Shown here: piece by piece, positions 1 to 4,950 of the stretch | Layout: every line of letters begins with the position of its first letter | Numbering within the stretch: the first letter of the stretch is position 1 | NCBI GenBank assembly: GCA_964649195.1 | Contig: CAZYPK010000223.1 | Location: 1-6,500, forward strand | DNA: 6,500 bases | Source: JTS-RE9 sp964649195 | GTDB taxonomy: Bacteria; Planctomycetota; Phycisphaerae; Phycisphaerales; Phycisphaeraceae | Direction of reading: 5' to 3' | Made by a program: the position numbers and the translations under genes | Notes under the pieces: generated by a model | Seen by the model: only the letters and a program-made list of their open reading frames with translations | Databases searched by the model: none | What the model was told of the DNA's origin: nothing

Positions 1-45
1 TCGCGCGGCCGGCGATCATGCCTGGATCGTTCACCTGCCGCGCGA
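1..45. repeat. nested inverted repeat (stem-loop), possibly cut by window edge
   Basis: Positions 1-9 (TCGCGCGGC) are the exact reverse complement of 37-45 (GCCGCGCGA). Inside them, 13-17 (CGATC) pairs with 25-29 (GATCG) around a 7-nt loop. The left edge coincides with the window start, so the element may be longer. It lies downstream of the oppA-like gene and directly next to a second stem-loop, which suggests a palindromic intergenic repeat cluster. No T-run follows on either strand, so a classical terminator is not supported. Confidence 0.45.
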
Positions 46-47
46 GT

Positions 48-89
48 TTCGTTTGCTCCGGCCCCCAAAGCGGGGCCGTCGCAAACGAA
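48..89. repeat. long imperfect stem-loop
   Basis: The arm 48-56 (TTCGTTTGC) pairs with 81-89 (GCAAACGAA). After a 2x2 mismatch, 59-65 (CGGCCCC) pairs with 72-78 (GGGGCCG) around the 6-nt loop 66-71. That is 16 bp of pairing with one small internal loop, far more than chance would give. It sits 3' of the minus-strand oppA-like gene and could shape or protect that mRNA's 3' end, although no U-tract follows. A REP-like genomic repeat is the simplest reading. Confidence 0.55.
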
Positions 90-98
90 TCGGCTCGG

Positions 99-158
99 CG
101 GGAGCCTCGCCCTCCCAGCGGGAGCCTCGTCCTCCCAGCCGGAGGCTTCCGCCCTTCC
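99..158. repeat. 20-bp tandem repeat, about three units
   Basis: Units begin at 99, 119 and 139. The first two differ at one base (CGGGAGCCTCGCCCTCCCAG, with T in place of C in the second). The third is degenerate (CCGGAGGCTTCCGCCCTTCC). Each unit holds a small dyad, GGGAG...CTCCC. Short GGGAGCCTCG-type repeats of this kind litter the intergenic DNA of some planctomycete-like genomes (recollection, not tested). With the stem-loops at 1-45 and 48-89 it forms one repeat cluster filling the 208-bp gap before the oppA-like gene. Confidence 0.6.
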
Positions 159-208
159 ATATGCTTTTACCCTGTTGCGCCGCCCCTTCATCTCTTCGTC
201 ATCATCGC

Positions 209-1957
209 TCAGTTCTTCTTCACCTTCACCGCGTGAAGCTGGCGGGTGTTCCACGGGTTGGTGTTGAGGTTTTCGACCTTGGCCTTGTCGTAGATGTTGA
301 TGTGGATGTATTGATAGATCGGGGCGATGGGCTGTTCGTTCAGGAGGATCGCTTCCGCTTCGCGCAGCAGGGCCAGGCGTTTCACCGGGTCGGCTTCGTC
401 GCCTGCCGCGTGGTAGAGTTCGTCATATTTCGCGTTGCTGTAGGCCGAGGTGTTGTGGCCGTCGCCGGAGAGGAACTGTTCGAGGAAGGTGGTGGCGTCG
501 GGGTAGTCGCCGTACCAGCCGCCGCGGGTGATGGTGTAGTCGTGCTTGCGGCGAATCTCCATGATCTGGCTTTTTTCCGCGCCTTCGAGGGCGACCTTGA
601 CGCCCAGGATTTTCTCCCAGTCCTGCTGAATCTGCTGGGCGACCACCTCGTGCCTGCTGCCGGTGTTGTAGGAGATTTTCATGTCCTGCGGAAAGCCTTT
701 GCCGCCGGGGAAGCCCGCCTCGGCCAGCAGCTTCTTGGCCCCGTCGGGATCGAACTGCGCCCCGGCCTCCACCGGCGGCTCGTACCCGCCCACGCCCACG
801 TTCCGCGGCGTCATGCTCAGGGCGATCGGCTGATTCAGCCGCGTGATCTTCTCCACGATCGTCCTGCGATCGATCGCCATCGACAGCGCCCGCCGCACGC
901 GCGGATCGGCCAGCACGTTGGGCTTGCCCTTGTATTCCTTGTTGCAGTTGAAGTGATAAAAGTACGTCCCCGCCCCCAGTTCGATGTGAACATCCTTCCG
1001 CTTGCCCTGCTTCTGCTGCTCCAGCAGGTCCGCCGCCAGCGGCGATGTCGTGGGGATGTCCGGCAGCCAGTGGGCGTTGCCCGCGTTGTATTCGAGCAGC
1101 GCGGTGTTTTCGTTCTCGATCACCCGCACCAGGATCGACTGGTTGCCCATGTTCGCCTTGTCCCAGTAGTGCGGGTTGGCGGTCAGCAGCGTGTATTCCT
1201 TGAAGTTCCGCTGCGCCAGCACGTAGCCGCCGTTGGCGATGGCGCGGGAAGGATCGCTGAAGTATTTCGCATCCATCACCAGCGAGCCTTCGGAATCGAG
1301 CTTCGTGGCGGCCTCAACGCTCCTGCGGTGCACCGGGGCGTAGGTGTTGAAGGCGACCAGGTCCAGGAAATAAGGCGTCGGCCGTTCGAGGGTGACCATC
1401 AGCGTCCGGTCATCGAGGGCCTTGAGGCCGACGTTGGCGTCGAAGTCCGCCAGGGTCCGCTTCAGAAGCGCGGCGGCCGCTTCGGGGGTTCGCGTCGAAC
1501 CGGCGGCATAGGACTTCAGGTCCGCCTTGCGTTTCTCGTGGAACGCCTTGGCGCCTTTGATGTGCATGTGCATCGTGGCGTACTGCGTGTTGTGGTCCGG
1601 CAGCATCGCCCGCTGCCAGGCGAAAATATAGTCGTGGGCCGTCACCGGATCGCCGTTGCTCCACCTGGCCTCGGGGCGGATATGGAAGGTGTAGGTGAGC
1701 TTGTCCTCGCTGATTTCCCACTTGCTGGCGGCGGCGGGCTCCAGCTTCATGGTGAGCGTGCTTACGCTCACCAGCGGCTCGTACATGCACTCGATCACCC
1801 GGAAATCCACCAGCCAGCTCGCCTGCTGCGGATCGAGCGTATCGACCTCGGCGCCGGAGATGATGATGAAGTCCGCCTCAGGCAGCTTCGATGAAAACAT
1901 GAACCAGCCCGCGACGACCAGCACGATCACAAGAAAAAAAGCGGCAAGGATTTTCAT
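209..1957 (-). CDS. oppA: oligopeptide ABC transporter substrate-binding protein (OppA-like, SBP family 5)
   Basis: 582 aa, the extracytoplasmic solute-binding component expected to deliver oligopeptides to an Opp/Dpp-type ABC importer. Residues 1-20 are strongly hydrophobic after MK, giving a signal peptide or membrane anchor. No lipobox cysteine is present, so lipoprotein processing is not supported. Family signatures run in order: TLDPQ near 40-44, the signature NGDPVTAHDYIFAWQR at 101-116, PYFLDL near 195-200, FNCNKEYKG 337-344, DPRVRRAL 351-358, YNTGSRHE 430-437 and GGWYGDYPD 479-487. All match the E. coli OppA layout, and the length is in the usual 500-600 aa range. The start is the ATG at 1957, with GGAG (1965-1968) 7 nt upstream. 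No permease or ATPase gene is adjacent: a divergent gene lies upstream and a repeat cluster downstream, so it looks like an orphan binding protein. The family call is very secure. The exact peptide specificity, and hence the symbol, is not. Confidence 0.93.
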   Translation of the reverse strand: MKILAAFFLVIVLVVAGWFMFSSKLPEADFIIISGAEVDTLDPQQASWLVDFRVIECMYEPLVSVSTLTMKLEPAAASKWEISEDKLTYTFHIRPEARWSNGDPVTAHDYIFAWQRAMLPDHNTQYATMHMHIKGAKAFHEKRKADLKSYAAGSTRTPEAAAALLKRTLADFDANVGLKALDDRTLMVTLERPTPYFLDLVAFNTYAPVHRRSVEAATKLDSEGSLVMDAKYFSDPSRAIANGGYVLAQRNFKEYTLLTANPHYWDKANMGNQSILVRVIENENTALLEYNAGNAHWLPDIPTTSPLAADLLEQQKQGKRKDVHIELGAGTYFYHFNCNKEYKGKPNVLADPRVRRALSMAIDRRTIVEKITRLNQPIALSMTPRNVGVGGYEPPVEAGAQFDPDGAKKLLAEAGFPGGKGFPQDMKISYNTGSRHEVVAQQIQQDWEKILGVKVALEGAEKSQIMEIRRKHDYTITRGGWYGDYPDATTFLEQFLSGDGHNTSAYSNAKYDELYHAAGDEADPVKRLALLREAEAILLNEQPIAPIYQYIHINIYDKAKVENLNTNPWNTRQLHAVKVKKN

Positions 1958-2174
1958 CGACGATCTCCAAAGGCACGAATGGACAAAATGAACTCATCAT
2001 TTGGCGCCCGCCCCAGGGACGGGGCTTTTCCGCAAACGACGACCCGATGATCAAACGCACCGTGCAGTGTACCCAAATCAAAAACCTGTGGAAGCGCCAC
2101 CGCGCCAGGTTCCGCAGGGAGAAACGCGGTTTTCCGCCGGGACGCATGAGGCGTCGCCGGGCTATACTCTTTTC
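1958..2174. promoter_or_regulatory. divergent intergenic region: oppA-like (minus) / nucleotidyltransferase (plus)
   Basis: This 217-bp gap separates two divergent genes. For the minus-strand gene it holds the Shine-Dalgarno GGAG at 1965-1968 and a possible -10, TACACT (complement of 2066-2071), without a convincing -35. That would give a 5' UTR of about 100 nt. A GC stem, GCCCC 2010-2014 / GGGGC 2021-2025, is followed on the plus strand by TTTT, which is terminator-like. It would lie in the oppA-like leader on the other strand. Near the right end are the dyad at 2141-2155 and the -10 of the plus-strand gene. Confidence 0.4.
2141..2155. promoter_or_regulatory. short dyad at the -35 position of the nucleotidyltransferase promoter
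   Basis: GACGC (2141-2145) and GCGTC (2151-2155) form an inverted repeat around ATGAG, ending 7 nt before the TATACT box. A dyad covering the -35 region is a usual place for an operator, and toxin-antitoxin pairs are often autoregulated. No known operator consensus is matched, so this is inference only. Confidence 0.3.
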
Positions 2175-2177
2175 ATG
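2163..2177 (+). promoter_or_regulatory. -10 box abutting ATG (leaderless promoter)
   Basis: TATACT at 2163-2168 lies exactly 6 nt before the ATG at 2175. Transcription would therefore begin at or next to the A of ATG. There is no Shine-Dalgarno in between and no clear TTGACA-like -35. The same spacing recurs at 5766-5780 (plus) and 5499-5485 (minus), which strengthens the call. Confidence 0.6.
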
Positions 2178-2555
2178 ATCATCGCCGCGGACATCGAGCG
2201 ATTTGTGGACCAGGTCGTGAAGCGTTTTGCGCCGGAGCGCGTGATCCTTTTCGGTTCCCACGCCTATGGAGCGCCCACGGCGGATTCGGATGCCGACCTT
2301 CTCGTGGTGAAGTCTTACCGGGGGGCAAGCCAGGATGCGGCGGCGCGCATCAGGCAGGCGATCCCCGCGTCGTTTCCGCTTGACCTGATCGTGCGCTCCA
2401 GGGCGGAGATTGCGCGGCGGATCGCGGGGAATGATTTCTTTCTGGCCGAGGTGATGGACAAGGGAGTGGTCCTTTATGCTGCCGATAACGCAAGAGTGGG
2501 TGAGCAAGGCCGAAGGCGATTACGACGTCGTTTGTCTGCTCCTGCGGTCGCGTAA
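2175..2555 (+). CDS. minimal nucleotidyltransferase (MNT/MntA-type), putative antitoxin
   Basis: 126 aa, a Pol-beta-superfamily minimal nucleotidyltransferase. FGSHAYGAPTADSDADL gives the family motif GSX10DXD, with G27, S28, D39 and D41. D70 in PLDLIV is the likely third metal-binding carboxylate, so the catalytic set looks intact. In characterised MntA/HepT pairs (type VII toxin-antitoxin) this enzyme AMPylates the HEPN toxin and silences it. The partner HEPN gene follows directly and overlaps it by 80 nt. The ATG at 2175 is chosen because it starts the family's normal N-terminal helix and sits 6 nt after TATACT. The open frame extends upstream to about 2001, but that sequence has no domain character. 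The C-terminal tail after VVLY (about residue 102) is Arg-rich and encoded almost wholly in the overlap, so it may be a recent extension. The family is secure; the antitoxin role is inferred from context. Confidence 0.88.
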   Translation: MIIAADIERFVDQVVKRFAPERVILFGSHAYGAPTADSDADLLVVKSYRGASQDAAARIRQAIPASFPLDLIVRSRAEIARRIAGNDFFLAEVMDKGVVLYAADNARVGEQGRRRLRRRLSAPAVA

Positions 2556-2856
2556 GGCGAGCCGACTCGACCCGTTGTGCTTTCATGCCCAGCAGTGCGT
2601 CGAGAAATACCTCAAGGCGATTCTGACCGAGGCGGGCATTTCATTTCCCAAGACTCACGATCTGCCGGCGCTGTTGCAGCTTGCGGCGGCCGTCCAACCG
2701 GGTTGGAGCGCGTTGGCGGGGGCGTTTGCGATTCTGAGCATCTCGGCGATTTCGCCACGATATCCCGGCACGAGTTCGACGCCGGCCAATGCCCGTGAAG
2801 CCGTGAGGATTTGCCGGCGGTTTCGGCTCATGGCGCGCGGCAGTCTCGGCATCTGA
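2476..2856 (+). CDS. HEPN domain protein, putative toxin partner of the nucleotidyltransferase
   Basis: 126 aa, an all-helical HEPN-domain protein of the PF05168 type. The hallmark segment is DPLCFHAQQCVEKYLKAIL (residues 32-50), followed by FPKTHDL (57-63) and PRYPG (near 95-99), all in family order and at family length. R30 and H37 satisfy an RX6H spacing. However, RNase-active HEPN proteins carry their RX4-6H in the C-terminal helix, where none is visible, so nuclease activity is uncertain. In nucleotidyltransferase/HEPN pairs the HEPN member is usually the RNA-targeting toxin. The ATG at 2476 has AGGGAG (2461-2466) 9 nt upstream, within the preceding gene. The 80-nt overlap implies coupled translation. 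The last residues (RRFRLMARGSLGI) are more basic than usual, so slight C-terminal decay is possible. Confidence 0.85.
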   Translation: MLPITQEWVSKAEGDYDVVCLLLRSRKASRLDPLCFHAQQCVEKYLKAILTEAGISFPKTHDLPALLQLAAAVQPGWSALAGAFAILSISAISPRYPGTSSTPANAREAVRICRRFRLMARGSLGI

Positions 2857-2901
2857 TCCTTTTGATGCCGCCGGCGAGCGGCGCGGGCTGCCGAGCGGCC
2901 C

Positions 2902-2917
2902 CGTTGCGCGGGCAACG
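2902..2917. terminator. small stem-loop between convergent genes
   Basis: CGTTGC (2902-2907) pairs with GCAACG (2912-2917) around GCGG. It lies in the 75-bp gap between the plus-strand HEPN gene (ends 2856) and the minus-strand membrane protein (ends 2932). Convergent gaps commonly hold a shared terminator. No U-tract follows on either strand, so the call is weak. Confidence 0.25.
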
Positions 2918-2931
2918 AAGATTTGAAACGC

Positions 2932-3225
2932 CTACTTGAGCACCACAAAAAGCATTGCCACAATGATTGCGAACGCCAGGAGCGCGAAGTCGATCACTGT
3001 TATGATAAAGTGCTCGGCTGCATATAACCGCTTTGGCTTGGGTCTTAACAGCAGGGAAACAGCGGCAAACAGTCCGCCGCCAACGACATACAGTGCAAAT
3101 CCGAATGCTGTCGCATAGGTTGGAACGCTCGCGCCTCCGGCGAAGCCAAGCCCAAGTATGCAGCATATAAATCCGAATGCCGCTGTTGCAAACCCCCATA
3201 TTGGATGCCTGTTGAGGTCATTCAT
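2932..3225 (-). CDS. small hypothetical membrane protein, three predicted TM helices
   Basis: 97 aa, not recognised as any named family. Hydrophobic stretches at about residues 10-30, 37-60 and 73-95 predict three transmembrane helices. A basic loop, RPKPKR (61-66), between helices 2 and 3 would face the cytoplasm. The ATG at 3225 opens a typical short polar N-terminus (MNDLNRHP), but no good Shine-Dalgarno precedes it. Its coding DNA is poorer in G+C than the flanking genes (3001-3060 has 28 of 60 G+C), hinting at a different origin. A second small membrane protein lies 45 bp upstream on the same strand, and a 16-bp palindrome lies between them, so a two-gene operon is plausible. Function unknown. 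Confidence 0.6.
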   Translation of the reverse strand: MNDLNRHPIWGFATAAFGFICCILGLGFAGGASVPTYATAFGFALYVVGGGLFAAVSLLLRPKPKRLYAAEHFIITVIDFALLAFAIIVAMLFVVLK

Positions 3226-3253
3226 TTGAATGGGCGCTCAATCCGCGATCTGG

Positions 3254-3269
3254 ATATGCGATCGCATAT
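3254..3269. promoter_or_regulatory. 16-bp perfect palindrome with GCGATCGC core
   Basis: ATATGCGATCGCATAT at 3254-3269 is its own reverse complement over 16 bases. It lies between the two small membrane-protein genes, ending 28 bp upstream of the ATG at 3225. The core GCGATCGC equals the HIP1 octamer known from cyanobacteria, but a single copy here cannot show that kind of iteration. It could be a repressor operator or a DNA-modification site. Confidence 0.4.
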
Positions 3270-3270
3270 G

Positions 3271-3477
3271 TCAAAATGCCCCGAACGATTCGAGGGTCAC
3301 CAATATGCCAAGGAGCAACAATATCATACCCATGACTCGAACCTTCCAAATGGATATGCGCCACTTAAACATCCCTGTAAGCTTCTCAGGCATTACAGAA
3401 GTGTTGTAGGTCAGCATATACAATCCAAACATGGCCTGAAATATGCCGCAAAGCGCCATGGACCAAGCGGGAAACAT
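3271..3477 (-). CDS. small hypothetical membrane protein, two predicted TM helices
   Basis: 68 aa from the ATG at 3477, family not recognised. Two hydrophobic helices at about residues 5-23 and 48-67 flank a basic segment, KWRISIWKVR (39-48). A helical hairpin with the loop in the cytoplasm is the likely topology. The start at 3477 is preferred because GAAAGG (complement of 3484-3489) lies 6 nt upstream. The longer alternatives at 3495 (no ribosome site) and 3540 (inside a 13-bp inverted repeat) are less likely. A GATAAT -10-like box (complement of 3502-3507) would give a short leader. G+C is low here (3361-3420 has 25 of 60), against about two thirds in the FKBP gene. Likely co-transcribed with the three-helix protein 45 bp downstream. 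Confidence 0.55.
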   Translation of the reverse strand: MFPAWSMALCGIFQAMFGLYMLTYNTSVMPEKLTGMFKWRISIWKVRVMGMILLLLGILVTLESFGAF

Positions 3478-3501
3478 GCTTTGCCTTTCGTACATTTCAG
3501 C

Positions 3502-3507
3502 ATTATC
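3502..3507 (-). promoter_or_regulatory. possible -10 box of the 68-aa membrane protein gene
   Basis: GATAAT on the minus strand matches the -10 consensus at 5 of 6 bases and lies 24 nt before the preferred ATG at 3477. This leaves room for the GAAAGG ribosome site. No convincing -35 is present. It falls at the inner edge of the inverted-repeat element starting at 3509. Confidence 0.3.
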
Positions 3508-3508
3508 G

Positions 3509-3616
3509 CCAGTGGGACTTCCGAACAACCCCCGATGCACCGTGAACCGGGGTGCATCGGGGGATTGCTACGCCGCAAGCGGCTTGGACGTGAGGTTATT
3601 CAGGAATCCCCACTGG
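3509..3616. repeat. imperfect inverted-repeat element enclosing a 13-bp stem-loop
   Basis: Outer arms 3509-3522 (CCAGTGGGACTTCC) and 3603-3616 (GGAATCCCCACTGG) are complementary at 12 of 14 positions. Inside, 3529-3541 (CCCCCGATGCACC) and 3551-3563 (GGTGCATCGGGGG) are perfect inverted copies with a 9-nt loop. A further stem, GCCGC 3572-3576 / GCGGC 3579-3583, follows. The 108-bp unit carries no gene and resembles a small non-autonomous palindromic element. It sits in the upstream region of the 68-aa membrane protein gene. Confidence 0.55.
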
Positions 3617-3647
3617 GAAACTGAATGTTTTTCTGACCTCTGACTGG

Positions 3648-3771
3648 TCTGTTGAAAACGCCAAGCCCGATGGCGAGTCCGCGAGCCGTCGGGGTATCAG
3701 CCACGGAATACCCCGACGGCTCGCGGACTCGCCATCGGGCTTGAGCGTGAAATCAGGATGTTTTCAACAGA
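3648..3771. mobile_element. MITE-like element with 12-bp terminal inverted repeats and 36-bp inner stem
   Basis: The ends TCTGTTGAAAAC (3648-3659) and GTTTTCAACAGA (3760-3771) are perfect 12-bp inverted repeats. Nested inside, 3662-3697 and 3708-3743 are perfect 36-bp inverted copies around the 10-nt loop 3698-3707. The 124-bp unit has no coding capacity, which is the structure of a miniature inverted-repeat transposable element moved by a transposase elsewhere. A clear target-site duplication is not visible; GACCTC occurs near both flanks (from 3635 and 3781), but offset. It begins 32 bp beyond the FKBP stop codon and, transcribed from that side, would fold into a very stable hairpin that could end or protect the mRNA. 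Confidence 0.65.
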
Positions 3772-3802
3772 GCAACCTCCGACCTCTTCAACGGGCTGAA
3801 TC

Positions 3803-4639
3803 TCACGGCGCCTTGGGCAGATTGATGGCGGACTCGATGCCCAGGAGTTCGACTTCGAAGACGAGGACGGCGTTGGGTCCGATGGTGCCGTCGCGGGTGC
3901 CGCGTTCGCCGTAGGCCAGGTCGGAGGGGACGAACAGGCGGTACTTGGAGCCGACCTTCATAAGCTGAAGGGCTTCGGTCCAGCCTTCGATGACACCGCC
4001 GACTTCGAACGTGGCCGGGGCCTGGCGCTTGTAGCTGGAGTCGAACTCGGTGCCGTCGAGCAGGGTGCCCTTGTAGTGGGTGCGGACGGTGTCGGTCGCC
4101 TTGGGGACGGCGCCGGTGCCTTGGGTGATGACTTCGTACTGGAGGCCGCTCTTGGTGGTCTTGATGCCTTCCTTCTTGCCGTTGGCGGCGAGGAACGCAT
4201 CGCCATCCTTCTTGTTCTTGTCCGCGGCCGCCTTGCGCTCCTCGGCGGCCTTGGCCTCCATGGCGACGGCCTTTTTCTCCATCTCGGCCTGGAAGGCGAT
4301 GATCACTTCGCGGATCTGCTCCTCGGTCAGGAGCGGCTTGGCGTCCTTCTCCGCCAGCGCCGCCTTGATGCCCGAAGCCAGCAGGTCGGCATCGATGTCC
4401 ACGCCGTCGCGCACCATGTTGCGGCCGATGTTCAGACCGATCGCGTAACTGACCTTGTCCTTGAGATTCTTCAGCGGGCCGACGGGGTCGTTGATGCCCG
4501 GCTCTTTCGGAGTTTCCTTGGCATCATCCTTGACCGCGTCCTTGGTCGCTTCCTTCGTGACCTCCTTGGCGTCCTCCGCCGCGACGGCAAAGCCGGTGAG
4601 GAGGCCGACCGCACACAAGAGCATCCACATCCGTTGCAT
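3803..4639 (-). CDS. secreted FKBP-type peptidyl-prolyl cis-trans isomerase (FkpA/Mip-like)
   Basis: 278 aa, a folding catalyst for exported proteins that isomerises X-Pro bonds. Residues 1-20 form a signal peptide ending AVA/AED. A Lys/Glu/Asp-rich, Pro-containing linker follows (about 22-48). Residues 57-155 match the helical FKBP_N dimerisation domain (SYAIGLNIGRNM at 64-75, then a long charged helix). Residues 183-268 are the FKBP catalytic domain: HYKGTLLDGTEFDSS (188-202), VIEGWTEALQLMKVG (216-230), LAYGERG (241-247) and VFEVELLGI (260-268). Key pocket residues Y189, F199, D200, V216, I217, W220 and Y243 are all present. The ATG at 4639 is chosen because AAAGGA (complement of 4646-4651) lies 6 nt upstream and the signal peptide begins there. 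The upstream ATG at 4684 has no ribosome site. Monocistronic, with the MITE-like element just downstream. Confidence 0.94.
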   Translation of the reverse strand: MQRMWMLLCAVGLLTGFAVAAEDAKEVTKEATKDAVKDDAKETPKEPGINDPVGPLKNLKDKVSYAIGLNIGRNMVRDGVDIDADLLASGIKAALAEKDAKPLLTEEQIREVIIAFQAEMEKKAVAMEAKAAEERKAAADKNKKDGDAFLAANGKKEGIKTTKSGLQYEVITQGTGAVPKATDTVRTHYKGTLLDGTEFDSSYKRQAPATFEVGGVIEGWTEALQLMKVGSKYRLFVPSDLAYGERGTRDGTIGPNAVLVFEVELLGIESAINLPKAP

Positions 4640-4674
4640 ACCTGATCCTTTCACTGGGTTGATGGTCCGGCAAT

Positions 4675-4705
4675 GCCCATGCAATGGGCCAAGTCCGCCA
4701 GTATA
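4675..4705 (-). promoter_or_regulatory. -10 box and 5'-end stem-loop of the FKBP gene
   Basis: On the minus strand TATACT (complement of 4700-4705) predicts a transcript starting near 4693, with a leader of about 54 nt. Directly after this start, GCCCAT (complement of 4684-4689) pairs with ATGGGC (complement of 4675-4680) around a 3-nt loop, so the mRNA would begin with a small hairpin, a common stabilising arrangement. No good -35 is seen. TATACT is the same hexamer used at two other starts in the window. Confidence 0.45.
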
Positions 4706-4783
4706 ACGGAGGCGATGGACATTGACGAAATGTCACATGCCCCGGCGCCAGGGTCGTTTAATTCTCGGCACCCACTCTGTGGG

Positions 4784-4925
4784 AAGTTCCAAATGACAAA
4801 GCTCAAACTCCAAACAAGTTCCAAAGAAAAAACGCAATCAAACAGAATTCGGATTCGGATCGGTTTTGCCCGGTTCGGCTCGCTTTCGAGTTTGTTTGGG
4901 ATTTGGATTTTGTGATTTGGAACTT
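4784..4925. repeat. diverged 34-bp inverted repeat element (AAGTTCCAAAT ... ATTTGGAACTT)
   Basis: Arms 4784-4817 and 4892-4925 are complementary at 28 of 34 positions, starting AAGTTCCAAAT and ending ATTTGGAACTT. The spacer holds direct repeats of ATTCGGATTCGGAT type and is otherwise featureless. The A-rich arms contrast with the G+C-rich surroundings. The unit fills most of the 311-bp gap between the carbonic-anhydrase-like gene (ends 4951) and the FKBP gene (starts 4639). A small stem, CCCAC TCT GTGGG, lies next to the left arm (4771-4783). No gene is visible, and a non-autonomous or decayed mobile repeat is the likeliest identity. Confidence 0.55.
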
Positions 4926-4950
4926 TTCCTTCCGGTGATGGGACGGAGAA

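Noticed and set aside
1..160. Possible minus-strand gene starting at ATG 160 and running off the left edge
   Set aside because: The frame is open, but it reads straight through the 20-bp tandem array and both stem-loops, and the ribosome site (AGGG, about 9 nt away) is weak. Repeat-derived sequence explains it better.
53..1894. 613-codon plus-strand open frame opposite the oppA-like gene
   Set aside because: It is the antisense shadow of a G+C-rich gene: the translation is Val/Arg/Gly-rich with no domain, and the minus-strand frame matches SBP family 5 throughout.
2010..2029. Stem-loop plus TTTT as a plus-strand terminator
   Set aside because: The stem is only 5 bp and no plus-strand gene lies upstream of it to terminate. 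Left as part of the intergenic description.
2001..2174. N-terminal extension of the nucleotidyltransferase from TTG 2001
   Set aside because: The extra 58 residues have no domain character, and they would be translated from DNA holding the dyad and the TATACT promoter. ATG 2175 fits family length and promoter spacing.
3205..3624. 139-codon plus-strand open frame across the lower-G+C patch
   Set aside because: It has no domain features, runs through the 16-bp palindrome and the stem-loop at 3529-3563, and opposes two hydrophobic-helix frames with better coding character.
3529..3771. CRISPR-like array from the repeated palindromes
   Set aside because: The inverted repeats are two different sequences with no regular spacing and no direct-repeat/spacer pattern.
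4076..4645. 189-codon plus-strand open frame opposite the FKBP gene
   Set aside because: Antisense shadow: the minus-strand frame gives a complete signal peptide, FKBP_N and FKBP_C domains.
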